From Streptomyces humidus (GTDB lineage Bacteria > Actinomycetota > Actinomycetes > Streptomycetales > Streptomycetaceae), in contig NZ_BMTL01000024.1 of assembly GCF_014649655.1 (NCBI RefSeq), positions 103,164 through 167,163 of the forward strand: DNA of 64,000 nucleotides, given 5' to 3'. Shown here one piece after another: positions 7,245 to 14,430 of this stretch. The position numbers were made by a program, and so were the translations under genes. Each line of letters opens with the position of its first letter. Positions within the stretch are counted from its first letter, which is position 1. The notes under the pieces were generated by a model, which searched no databases, was not told the DNA's origin, and saw nothing but the letters and a program-made list of their open reading frames with translations.

Positions 7245-8710
7245 TACGCCAGCGCCCGTCCCAGCACGTACACCGCCGGCGCCGCGGCGGCCAGCGGCAG
7301 GGCGACGCCCGCCGTGAAGTGCACGAAACGGGAGGGGTAGTCGTAGCTCGCGACCCGGTGGCCGATGAGCGCGCAGACCGCCGCGCCCGCGCCGAGCAGC
7401 GCTCCCCGCGCGCCCATCCCGGTCATCTGGCCGACCGCGATGCCCGCGCCCGCCGCGGCGAGCAGCGCCACCACGACGGAGGCCGGGGTGGGCAGCGGCA
7501 GCGCACGGGCCAATACGGCGATCGCCACCGCGGCCGCGCCGACCGTCACCGCAGCCGGCTCGGCGCCGAGGTGCCCGGTGGCCAGCACGGCCAGGGCGGA
7601 GGAGGCGACGGTCGCCATCAGCCCGTACATGCGCTCGTCGGGGTCGGCGTGCGAACGCAGCTGCAGGACGAGGCAGAGCAGGACCCAGGCGCCGAGGGTG
7701 CCCAGGATCGCGGCGGGCGCGTGTTCCCGGCCTGCCGCGAGGAGGACGGCGTCCGAGACCAGCGCGCCGAGGAAGGCGAGCGCGATGCCCTGCCGGGCCG
7801 GCCACATGCCGTTCAGCCGGAACCAGCCCGCCGCCGTGACGGCCTGGAGCGCCACGAGCGGGACGAGGAGGGCGTACGAGCCGATCGCCGCCGTGCCGGA
7901 CAGCAGCAGGCCGAGGAGCGCGGTGAGCGCGGCGGGCTGCATGCCCGGCTCGATGATCGGCGAGCGCCCCTCCAGACGGGCCCGCTGGGCGTCCGTGACG
8001 CGGGCGTTGCCGGCGAGGGTGGCGGGGCCGTAGGTCGGGCCGGCGCCGCCCTGGCCGGAGGCGAGGCCCGGAGCGCCTGTCGAAGCGGCGGCCGTCGCGG
8101 GAGCGGCGGGCGCGCGGACCTCCTGGCGCGGGGCCGGGGTCTGCCGGTCGCCGCCCGGGGCCGGGGCCGGGGCGCCGTACGCGGCGTGACCGTGGCCGGG
8201 TGCGCCGCCGTGGGCCGGGGTCCCGCCGTACGCGGAGGATCCGCTGTACGCGGCGGAGTCGCCCTGGGGGGGAGTGGCCCCGTACGCGGCGGAGTCGCCG
8301 TACGCGAGGTACGGGTTCCCGTACGCGGGGCCGTCGCCGCTCTGAGGCGGCAGGTAGGCGGTCCGGGCCGGGTCGGCCGCGGCGACCGGCCGCTGCACGC
8401 CGGTCTCCCAGGTCTGGCCCTGCCACTGCTGGGTGTTCTGCAGGTGGGCGTGCGGGTCGTCGTACCCCTGCTGCTGTCCGGGCCATGCCTGCCGGGCCTG
8501 CGGCTCCTGGGCCTGCTGCGGCTGCTGCCGGGCGTGGGGGTCGTACCCCTCGTCCCGGTACCGGTACCCCTCGGCTGCCTGGTAGCCCTCGTGGCCCGGG
8601 TTGCCCTCGTGGCCGGGGTAGCCCTCGTGGCCGGGGTAGCCCTGATGGCCGGGGTAGCCCTGATGGGGGCGGTCCCCCTGATAAGAGGCGTCGTACGGCT
8701 GGTCGGTCAT
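7244..8710 (-). CDS. Polytopic membrane protein with repeat-rich N-terminus
   Basis: 488 residues. Residues 1-about 255 are low complexity, Gly/Tyr/Pro/His/Gln/Ala rich, opening with five six-residue repeats (GYPGHE type) and later GNPYLAYGDSAAYG. The second half (about 285-488) is a run of roughly eight hydrophobic helices with few charges. No transporter signature is recognised. It starts one base after the stop of the MoaD/ThiS gene (TGA-A-ATG-like junction with AGGAGGGTGAG as ribosome site), so the two are coupled. Such Tyr/Pro-rich heads are common on actinobacterial membrane proteins that gather at the cell pole or septum, but no role is claimed. Confidence 0.8.
   Translation of the reverse strand: MTDQPYDASYQGDRPHQGYPGHQGYPGHEGYPGHEGNPGHEGYQAAEGYRYRDEGYDPHARQQPQQAQEPQARQAWPGQQQGYDDPHAHLQNTQQWQGQTWETGVQRPVAAADPARTAYLPPQSGDGPAYGNPYLAYGDSAAYGATPPQGDSAAYSGSSAYGGTPAHGGAPGHGHAAYGAPAPAPGGDRQTPAPRQEVRAPAAPATAAASTGAPGLASGQGGAGPTYGPATLAGNARVTDAQRARLEGRSPIIEPGMQPAALTALLGLLLSGTAAIGSYALLVPLVALQAVTAAGWFRLNGMWPARQGIALAFLGALVSDAVLLAAGREHAPAAILGTLGAWVLLCLVLQLRSHADPDERMYGLMATVASSALAVLATGHLGAEPAAVTVGAAAVAIAVLARALPLPTPASVVVALLAAAGAGIAVGQMTGMGARGALLGAGAAVCALIGHRVASYDYPSRFVHFTAGVALPLAAAAPAVYVLGRALA
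8581..8670. repeat. Five 18-bp tandem repeats coding for GYPGHE units
   Basis: Units begin at 8581, 8599, 8617, 8635 and 8653, with the plus-strand core GGTAGCCCTCGTGGCCGG. They lie inside the gene at 7244-8710 and keep the frame. Confidence 0.9.
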
Positions 8711-8711
8711 C

Positions 8712-8966
8712 TCACCCTCCTGCGAACGGCGGGAGCACCTCGACCGTGCCGCCGTCGGCCAGCCGTACCGTCTCATGTGCGCGGGTGCCCACGGGGTCAC
8801 CGTCGACGAGGAACGAACATCGCTGCAGGACACGCGCGAGTTCGCCGGGGTGCCGCGCCCGTGCGGCCTCGAGCGCCCCGGCCAGCGTGGCCGCGTCGTG
8901 CGGCTCCTCGGCGACTCCGGCCGCGGCCTTCGCGGCCGCCCAGTAGCGCACCGTGACCTTCGCCAT
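8712..8966 (-). CDS. MoaD/ThiS family sulfur carrier protein
   Basis: 84 residues with the beta-grasp ubiquitin-like fold: KVTVRYWAAAKAAAG first hairpin, helix TLAGALEAARARH, strand RCSFLVDGDPV, and the C-terminal VEVLPPFAGG. The final Gly-Gly is the site of adenylation and thiocarboxylation in MoaD/ThiS proteins, donating sulfur to molybdopterin, thiazole or cysteine synthesis. The WAAAKAAAG opening is MoaD-like, but no moaE or moeB is nearby, so the acceptor pathway is open. Start at ATG 8966 with GAGGGA in front. Followed after one base by the repeat-rich membrane protein. The sulfurtransferase 3 kb away is a possible sulfur donor. Confidence 0.88.
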   Translation of the reverse strand: MAKVTVRYWAAAKAAAGVAEEPHDAATLAGALEAARARHPGELARVLQRCSFLVDGDPVGTRAHETVRLADGGTVEVLPPFAGG

Positions 8967-9019
8967 CTCGTCCCTCAAGTCAGATCGTCACATCGGATCT
9001 CGGTGTCGACAGGGCCAGG

Positions 9020-9859
9020 CTAGCCCGCCCGTGCGACCGCCCAGTCCCCGATGCGGGCCAGCAGGCCGTCGTCGGCGGCGTGTTCGGCATGGCCCATGCC
9101 GTGCTCAAGCCAGAGTTCGCCGTGGCCGGCGGCGGCCTCGGCCAGCATGCGGGGGTGGTCGAGGGGGAAGTAGCCGTCCCGGTCGCCGTGCACGATCAGC
9201 AGCGGGGTGGGCGCGATCTTCGGCGCCGACTCGGCCGGGGACGGCGGCACCGGGTCCCAGTCCCGGTGATGGATGCGGGTGCCGAACCCGTAGCGGCCGA
9301 CCAGCCGGCCCTCCGGGCGGGTGACCATCCAGTGCAGCCGGCGCATGGGAGCGGTGCCGCGGTAGTACCAGCGGGCGGGCGCGCTCACGGAGACCACGGC
9401 GTCCACGCTCCGCCCGGGCAGGGCCGCGTGCCGCAGAACCACCGAGCCGCCCATGGAGAACCCGACGGTCACCACGCGCGGGTGCCCGAGCGAGCGCGCC
9501 CACTCGACGGCGGCGGCGAGGTCCAGCACCTCGCGGTCGCCGACCGTGGAGCGCCCGCCGGAGCGGCCGTGCCCCCGGAAGGAGAACGTGACCACGGCTC
9601 CGTGCCGGGCGAAGGCGGCCGCCACCCGACGCAGATGCGGACGGTCCACGTGCCCCGTGAACCCGTGCGCGATCACGAACATCGGGCGACGCACGGGCGA
9701 ACCGGAGGCGTCGTATACGACGTGACCCGGTTCGTATACGGAATCGATGGAAATCCCGTCGGCGGTGGTCAGAAACGTCCGCAATGGTGCACACCTGCCC
9801 GTCTCGGAATTCGGACGAACGACGGAACGTGCCCCATGACCTGCCGGACCCCTGCTCAT
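9020..9859 (-). CDS. Alpha/beta hydrolase
   Basis: 279 residues of the alpha/beta hydrolase fold, cytoplasmic. Catalytic triad seen: nucleophile Ser136 in VGFSMGGS (a GxSxGG elbow), Asp at 226-228 (HGDRDGYFP) and His257 (GMGHAEH); oxyanion segment AHGFTGH at 64-70. Substrate unknown; esterase, thioesterase or lysophospholipase activity are all possible. The ATG at 9859 (MSRGPAG) was chosen because a -10-like CAGAAT lies exactly 7 nt before it (9872-9867), giving a leaderless start; a shorter start cannot be excluded. Divergent from glnR. Confidence 0.8.
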   Translation of the reverse strand: MSRGPAGHGARSVVRPNSETGRCAPLRTFLTTADGISIDSVYEPGHVVYDASGSPVRRPMFVIAHGFTGHVDRPHLRRVAAAFARHGAVVTFSFRGHGRSGGRSTVGDREVLDLAAAVEWARSLGHPRVVTVGFSMGGSVVLRHAALPGRSVDAVVSVSAPARWYYRGTAPMRRLHWMVTRPEGRLVGRYGFGTRIHHRDWDPVPPSPAESAPKIAPTPLLIVHGDRDGYFPLDHPRMLAEAAAGHGELWLEHGMGHAEHAADDGLLARIGDWAVARAG

Positions 9860-10075
9860 GTGGGCTATTCTGCTGGACAGAGGACTCGGGCAGCGCAGCC
9901 CCCGGGTCCTTTCGTGCTTTCGGAAGCGTTGTATACGACATGGCGGCCGGGTGGGAAACACCAGGTGACCGTGGGTGTACGGCACCCGGGAACGCGAGCA
10001 GTGCCGCACGACTCCCCCACTGCCCCCGAGGCGCGGGAGGGGCCCCCACGCAGGGACCGAGGAGGAACCAGACAT

Positions 10076-10864
10076 ATGAGTTCTCTGCTGCTCCTGACCA
10101 ACGCTCTCCAGCCGTCGACGGAAGTGCTGCCGGCCCTCGGCCTGCTGCTCCACAACGTGCGGGTGGCCCCGGCGGAAGGCCCCGCCCTCGTCGACACCCC
10201 CGGCGCCGACGTCATCCTCGTCGACGGCCGCCGCGACCTGCCCCAGGTCCGCAGCCTGTGCCAGCTGCTGCGCTCCACCGGGCCGGGCTGTCCGCTCGTC
10301 CTGGTGGTGACCGAGGGCGGTCTCGCGGCCGTCACCGCCGACTGGGGCATCGACGACGTCCTGCTGGACACCGCCGGCCCGGCCGAGGTCGAGGCGCGCC
10401 TGCGGCTGGCCATGGGCCGCCAGCAGATCGTGGCCGACGACTCCCCGATGGAGATCCGCAACGGCGATCTGTCGGTGGACGAGGCGACCTACAGCGCGAA
10501 GCTGAAGGGACGGGTCCTGGACCTCACCTTCAAGGAGTTCGAGCTCCTGAAATACCTCGCCCAGCACCCGGGCCGGGTGTTCACGCGCGCACAGTTGCTC
10601 CAGGAGGTCTGGGGCTACGACTACTTCGGCGGCACCCGCACGGTCGACGTCCACGTACGGCGGCTGCGCGCCAAACTCGGCCCCGAGCACGAGTCGCTGA
10701 TCGGAACGGTCCGCAACGTCGGTTATCGATTCGTTACCCCCGAGAAGGGGGAGCGCGCCACCGACGAGGCGAAGGCCAGGACGGACCGGTCCGAGCGGGC
10801 GAATGCGGAGAATGCGGACAACCCGGCCGCCCGTGACGCCGCCGAGGTCCCGGCGGAGGCGTAG
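10076..10864 (+). CDS. glnR: GlnR, orphan OmpR-type global nitrogen regulator
   Basis: 262 residues: an atypical receiver domain (1-115, with Asp50 in VILVDGRR but without the usual acidic pocket of a phosphorylated receiver), then an OmpR winged helix (about 130-222, LKGRVLDLTFKEFELLKYLAQ, TRAQLLQEVWGYDYFGGTRTVDVHVRRLRAKLG, VRNVGYRF), and a variable acidic tail. It is nearly identical to what I remember of S. coelicolor GlnR (SCO4159), which activates glnA, amtB and nir genes under nitrogen limitation and works without a partner kinase. There is no kinase gene beside it, in agreement. GGAGG lies 10 nt before the ATG. Divergent hydrolase upstream, LacI regulator downstream. Confidence 0.95.
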   Translation: MSSLLLLTNALQPSTEVLPALGLLLHNVRVAPAEGPALVDTPGADVILVDGRRDLPQVRSLCQLLRSTGPGCPLVLVVTEGGLAAVTADWGIDDVLLDTAGPAEVEARLRLAMGRQQIVADDSPMEIRNGDLSVDEATYSAKLKGRVLDLTFKEFELLKYLAQHPGRVFTRAQLLQEVWGYDYFGGTRTVDVHVRRLRAKLGPEHESLIGTVRNVGYRFVTPEKGERATDEAKARTDRSERANAENADNPAARDAAEVPAEA

Positions 10865-10957
10865 TACCCGCCGGTAGGCCTGCCACCTGCCCGGACAAGG
10901 CGTTGCTCGCGCACAGAGAAGGTTCCGTCCGCCCTGCCCAGAGCGGGTCCATCCGCG

Positions 10958-10963
10958 TAGACT
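10958..10963 (+). promoter_or_regulatory. -10 element of a leaderless promoter (LacI gene)
   Basis: TAGACT ends 6 nt before the GTG start at 10970, and no Shine-Dalgarno is present. No convincing -35 was found. Confidence 0.5.
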
Positions 10964-10969
10964 CCGCGC

Positions 10970-11992
10970 GTGGCAAAGGTGACTCGGGATGATGTGGCGC
11001 GGCTGGCGGGAACTTCCACCGCCGTCGTCAGTTACGTCATCAACAACGGACCCCGGCCGGTCGCCCCGGCCACGCGCGAGCGTGTCCTCGCCGCCATCAA
11101 GGAGCTGGGGTACCGGCCCGACCGGGTCGCCCAGGCGATGGCGTCCCGGCGCACCGACCTCATAGGCCTGATCATCCCGGACGCACGTCAGCCCTTCTTC
11201 GGCGAGATGGCGCACGCGGTCGAGCAGGCCGCCTCCGAGCGCGGAAAGATGGTGCTGGTCGGCAACACCGACTACGTCGCCGAGCGCGAGGTCCACTATC
11301 TGCGGGCGTTCCTCGGGATGCGGGTCTCGGGTCTCATCCTCGTCAGCCACGCGCTCAACGACCAGGCGGCCGCCGAGATCGACGCCTGGGACGCCCGGGT
11401 GGTCCTGCTGCACGAACGCCCCGAGGCCATCGACGACGTCGCCGTCGTCACCGACGACCTCGGCGGCGCGCAGCTCGCCGTGCGCCACCTCCTGGAGCAC
11501 GGTCACGCCTACGTGGCCTGTGTCGGCGGCACCGCCGAGACGCCCTCCGTCGGCGACCCCGTCTCCGACCACGTCGAGGGCTGGCGGCGCGCCATGGACG
11601 AGGCGGGCATCAGCACCCAGGGCCGTCTCTTCGAAGCGCCCTACAACCGCTACGACGCCTACCGCGTCTCCCTGGGCCTGCTGTCGGGCCCCGACCGGCC
11701 GCCGGCCGTGTTCTGCTCCACCGACGACCAGGCGATCGGTCTGCTGCGCGCGGCGCGCGAGCTGCGCATCGACGTGCCCGGCGAGCTGGCCGTCATCGGC
11801 TTCGACGACATCAAGGAAGCGGCCCTCGCCGACCCGCCCATGACCACGGTCGCGTCGGACCGCTCGGCGATGGCCCGCGCCGCGGTCGATCTCGTCCTGG
11901 ACGACGGCGTGCGGGTGGCCGGGTCGCGGCGCGAGCGGCTGAAGGTGTTCCCGTCCCGTCTGGTCGCCCGCCGCTCCTGCGGCTGCGAGTAG
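10970..11992 (+). CDS. LacI-family transcriptional regulator
   Basis: 340 residues. The N-terminal helix-turn-helix plus hinge (VTRDDVARLAGTSTAVVSYVINNGPRPVAPATRERVLAAIKELGYRPD) is canonical for LacI/GalR. A periplasmic-binding-like ligand domain follows (60-330, IGLIIPDARQPFFGEMAHAVEQAA ... VIGFDDI). It ends with RRSCGC, two Cys at the extreme C-terminus. The ligand is not predictable; no sugar transport or catabolic gene is adjacent, so it acts elsewhere or on itself. Start GTG 10970 with a leaderless promoter. It lies 105 nt after glnR, in its own unit. Confidence 0.9.
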   Translation: MAKVTRDDVARLAGTSTAVVSYVINNGPRPVAPATRERVLAAIKELGYRPDRVAQAMASRRTDLIGLIIPDARQPFFGEMAHAVEQAASERGKMVLVGNTDYVAEREVHYLRAFLGMRVSGLILVSHALNDQAAAEIDAWDARVVLLHERPEAIDDVAVVTDDLGGAQLAVRHLLEHGHAYVACVGGTAETPSVGDPVSDHVEGWRRAMDEAGISTQGRLFEAPYNRYDAYRVSLGLLSGPDRPPAVFCSTDDQAIGLLRAARELRIDVPGELAVIGFDDIKEAALADPPMTTVASDRSAMARAAVDLVLDDGVRVAGSRRERLKVFPSRLVARRSCGCE

Positions 11993-12032
11993 CCCCTTCC
12001 GCCCACCCCGCGGCGGTCTCCGGCAGCCTTCG

Positions 12033-12128
12033 TGAGACTTTCCTGAGAGCGGCCGCCCGTCATACGGCCCTGTCCTCATGTCGGGCATACCGGGTTCTGG
12101 CGACGTTCTCAGGGAGCACTCAGGGAGC
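12033..12128 (+). promoter_or_regulatory. Paired direct-repeat boxes upstream of HtrA-like gene (candidate response-regulator sites)
   Basis: CTCAGGGAGC occurs at 12108-12117 and 12119-12128 (11-bp period), and TGAGA at 12033 and 12044 (11-bp period, i.e. TCTCA on the other strand). Direct repeats one helical turn apart are the normal operator form of OmpR-family regulators, and an MprA-like regulator is encoded 1.6 kb downstream. The second box overlaps the ribosome site of the protease gene. Confidence 0.45.
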
Positions 12129-12132
12129 TCTC

Positions 12133-13332
12133 ATGGACGAGCGCCAAGCTTCTCTCATGACCGAGAGCTTCCGCCGCAGCGGCGAGTACGAGAACCCGTA
12201 CCAGGCCCCGTACGAGGGCGCCCGGCAGCACGCCTCATCCCCCGCGTCCGCCTCTCCCGAGGCCTCCTCCCCGGTCAGCCCGGTGAACCCGGAGTGGCCG
12301 CCCCCGCCGGCCCACCGGCCGGCCGCGCAGGCTCCGGTCGGGCCCGCCGCCGTGTGGCAGACCCAGGCCGTCGGCGGCGCGGGCGACGGTGACGGCGGCG
12401 GCGGAACCGCTCCGCTCCCCCCGGTGGCCGCCGAGCCCACTCCGCCCGCGCGGAGGAAGCGCGCCCGCGGTCCGTTCGCGCTGCTCGCCGCCGTGGCGGT
12501 GGTGGCGGCCGCGATAGGCGGCGGCACGGCCTACGGCATCCAGGAGCTGACCGGCACGAACACGGTGGTCTCCTCGTCCACCACGACCAGCGTGGTGCCG
12601 ACCGGCAAGACGGGGGACGTGGCCACCATCGCGGCGACGGTCAGCCCGAGCGTCGTCGAGGTCAGCGCCACGCTCAGCAACGGGACGTCCACCGGCTCCG
12701 GCGTGATCATCACCGGTGACGGCGAGATCGTCACCAACAACCACGTCGTCTCGGGCGCGAACTCGATCAAGGTGACGACCAGCGACGGCACGTCGTACAC
12801 CGCGAAGGTCGTCGGCACCGACAGCAAGAAGGACCTCGCGCTGATCAAGGCGGTGAACGCCTCCGGGCTCAAGCCGGCGACCCTGGGCAACTCCGACGGC
12901 GTCAAGGTCGGCGACACGGTCGTCGCGATCGGCTCCCCCGAGGGCCTGACCGGCACCGTCACCAGCGGCATAGTCTCCGCCCTGCACCGGGACGTGACCG
13001 TCTCCACGGGCGAGAACCAGGGCCAGCAGCAGGGCGGCGGAGGCGGCGACTGGCCGTTCCAGTTCGGCGGCCGGCAGTTCAACGGCGACACCGGCTCGTC
13101 CACCACGACCTACAAGGCCCTGCAGACGGACGCCTCCCTGAACCCCGGCAACTCCGGCGGCGCGCTCATCGACGCCGGCGGGAACATCATCGGCATCAAC
13201 TCCGCGATGTACTCGGCCGCCGCGAACTCGTCCTCCGCCGACGCCGGCAGCGTCGGCCTCGGCTTCGCCATCCCGATCAACACCGTCAAGGCCGACCTCG
13301 CCGCGCTGCGGGCCGGCGGCTCCACCGGCTGA
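12133..13332 (+). CDS. HtrA/DegP-like trypsin-fold serine protease (S1C), membrane anchored, no PDZ domain
   Basis: 399 residues: a disordered Pro/Glu/Tyr-rich cytoplasmic part (1-108), RRKRARG and a membrane helix (about 112-132), then an extracytoplasmic chymotrypsin-fold domain with the complete triad His204 (IVTNNHVVSG), Asp234 (KDLALIK) and Ser341 (NPGNSGGAL). A Gly/Gln-rich insert sits at 296-312. The protein stops 30 residues after the protease domain, so the PDZ domain usual in HtrA/PepD is absent. The MprAB-like pair just downstream suggests an envelope-stress unit, as in mycobacterial mprAB-pepD. A second in-frame ATG lies at codon 9. Confidence 0.9.
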   Translation: MDERQASLMTESFRRSGEYENPYQAPYEGARQHASSPASASPEASSPVSPVNPEWPPPPAHRPAAQAPVGPAAVWQTQAVGGAGDGDGGGGTAPLPPVAAEPTPPARRKRARGPFALLAAVAVVAAAIGGGTAYGIQELTGTNTVVSSSTTTSVVPTGKTGDVATIAATVSPSVVEVSATLSNGTSTGSGVIITGDGEIVTNNHVVSGANSIKVTTSDGTSYTAKVVGTDSKKDLALIKAVNASGLKPATLGNSDGVKVGDTVVAIGSPEGLTGTVTSGIVSALHRDVTVSTGENQGQQQGGGGGDWPFQFGGRQFNGDTGSSTTTYKALQTDASLNPGNSGGALIDAGGNIIGINSAMYSAAANSSSADAGSVGLGFAIPINTVKADLAALRAGGSTG

Positions 13333-13362
13333 ACCCGCCACCGACCGAGCAGGGAGTTCGTC

Positions 13363-13572
13363 ATGATCCAGCAGGTTTCGCATCCGGTGACCGGTGCCGG
13401 CGCGGCCGGCCTCGCCCTGGCCCTCGACGTGGCGTACGAGCTGCACCGCCCGACCGAGCCGGCCCGCGCGCCCGAGGTCCCGGCCCCGCAGCTGATGGGC
13501 CTGCGCACCACGACGGCCCGCCCGCACCGGCGCAAGGTGCCGCTGAACCGGCTCGCGGCGATGCGCGGCTGA
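13363..13572 (+). CDS. Small hypothetical protein (69 aa)
   Basis: Starts at ATG 13363 with GGGAG 7 nt upstream, 30 nt after the protease stop and 120 nt before the response regulator. Third codon positions are almost all G or C, as in a real gene. Sequence: a moderately hydrophobic helix (GAGAAGLALALDVAYELH), a Pro/Glu-rich middle and a basic tail (ARPHRRKVPLNRLAAMRG). I do not recognise a family. Its position in a stress operon suggests a small accessory protein, without further evidence. Confidence 0.6.
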   Translation: MIQQVSHPVTGAGAAGLALALDVAYELHRPTEPARAPEVPAPQLMGLRTTTARPHRRKVPLNRLAAMRG

Positions 13573-13692
13573 TCCCGCCGCCCAGTCCCGCCCTGCACGC
13601 GGACCACGGGAACCGTGCGACGCTGAACGCACCGGCCGGTTCCGCACGCCCGGCCCCTCCCGTCGTCCCACCACACCCGAGGATCCACGCCC

Positions 13693-14430
13693 ATGAGCCC
13701 CGCCGAAGGCGACCGCGAGACCCAGCGCATCCTGATCGTCGACGACGAGCCGGCCGTGCGTGAAGCACTCCGGCGCAGCCTCGCCTTCGAGGGCTACGGC
13801 ACGGAGGTCGCCGTGGACGGCGCGGACGCGCTCGAGAAGGCCACGGCCTACCGCCCCGACCTGGTGGTGCTGGACATCCAGATGCCGCGCATGGACGGCC
13901 TGACGGCGGCCCGCCGCATCCGGGGCGCCGGCGACACCACCCCCATCCTGATGCTCACGGCCCGCGACACGGTCGGCGACCGGGTGACGGGACTGGACGC
14001 GGGCGCCGACGACTACCTCGTCAAGCCGTTCGAACTCGACGAGCTCTTCGCCCGGGTGCGGGCCCTGCTGCGGCGCAGCTCCTACGCGGCGGCCGCCGGC
14101 GCCGGGGCCCTGGCCGACGACGAGGCCCTGACCTTCGCCGACCTGCGCATGAACCTCGCGACACGGGAGGTGACACGGGGCGGCCGCCCGGTCGAGCTGA
14201 CCCGCACGGAGTTCACGCTGCTGGAGATGTTCATGGCGCACCCGCGCCAGGTCCTCACCCGCGAGCAGATCCTCAAGGCGGTCTGGGGCTTCGACTTCGA
14301 GCCCTCCTCCAACTCGCTGGACGTGTACGTGATGTACCTGCGCCGCAAGACGGAGGCGGGCGGCGAGCCGCGCCTCGTGCACACCGTGCGGGGCGTGGGG
14401 TACGTGCTGCGGCAGGGCGGGGCCGAGTGA
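13693..14430 (+). CDS. OmpR-family response regulator (MprA-like)
   Basis: 245 residues. Receiver domain (about 11-125) with acidic pair in VDDEP, phospho-acceptor Asp61 in VVLDIQMP, Thr in LTARD and Lys in LVKPFEL; then an OmpR winged helix (about 145-240, VELTRTEFTLLEMFMAHPRQVLTREQIL, VMYLRRKTE, VRGVGYVLR). It is the regulator of the kinase with which it overlaps by 4 nt (GTGA). The order protease - regulator - kinase resembles the mycobacterial MprAB/PepD envelope-stress system. Likely targets include the direct-repeat boxes before the protease gene. Confidence 0.93.
   Translation: MSPAEGDRETQRILIVDDEPAVREALRRSLAFEGYGTEVAVDGADALEKATAYRPDLVVLDIQMPRMDGLTAARRIRGAGDTTPILMLTARDTVGDRVTGLDAGADDYLVKPFELDELFARVRALLRRSSYAAAAGAGALADDEALTFADLRMNLATREVTRGGRPVELTRTEFTLLEMFMAHPRQVLTREQILKAVWGFDFEPSSNSLDVYVMYLRRKTEAGGEPRLVHTVRGVGYVLRQGGAE

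Noticed and set aside
8581..8670. CRISPR-like periodic repeats
   Set aside because: The 18-bp units are contiguous without spacers and code for GYPGHE repeats in frame; other tandem repeats in the window also lack spacers. No cas genes are present.
9860..12088. Upstream extension of the hydrolase frame to 1022 residues, antisense to glnR and the LacI gene
   Set aside because: The extension is the antisense of two well-recognised regulators; only the part from 9859 has homologous hydrolase sequence.
12235..14382. 715-codon minus-strand frame opposite the protease and response regulator genes
   Set aside because: Antisense shadow; no ribosome site and typical Val/Gly/Arg/Asp shadow composition.
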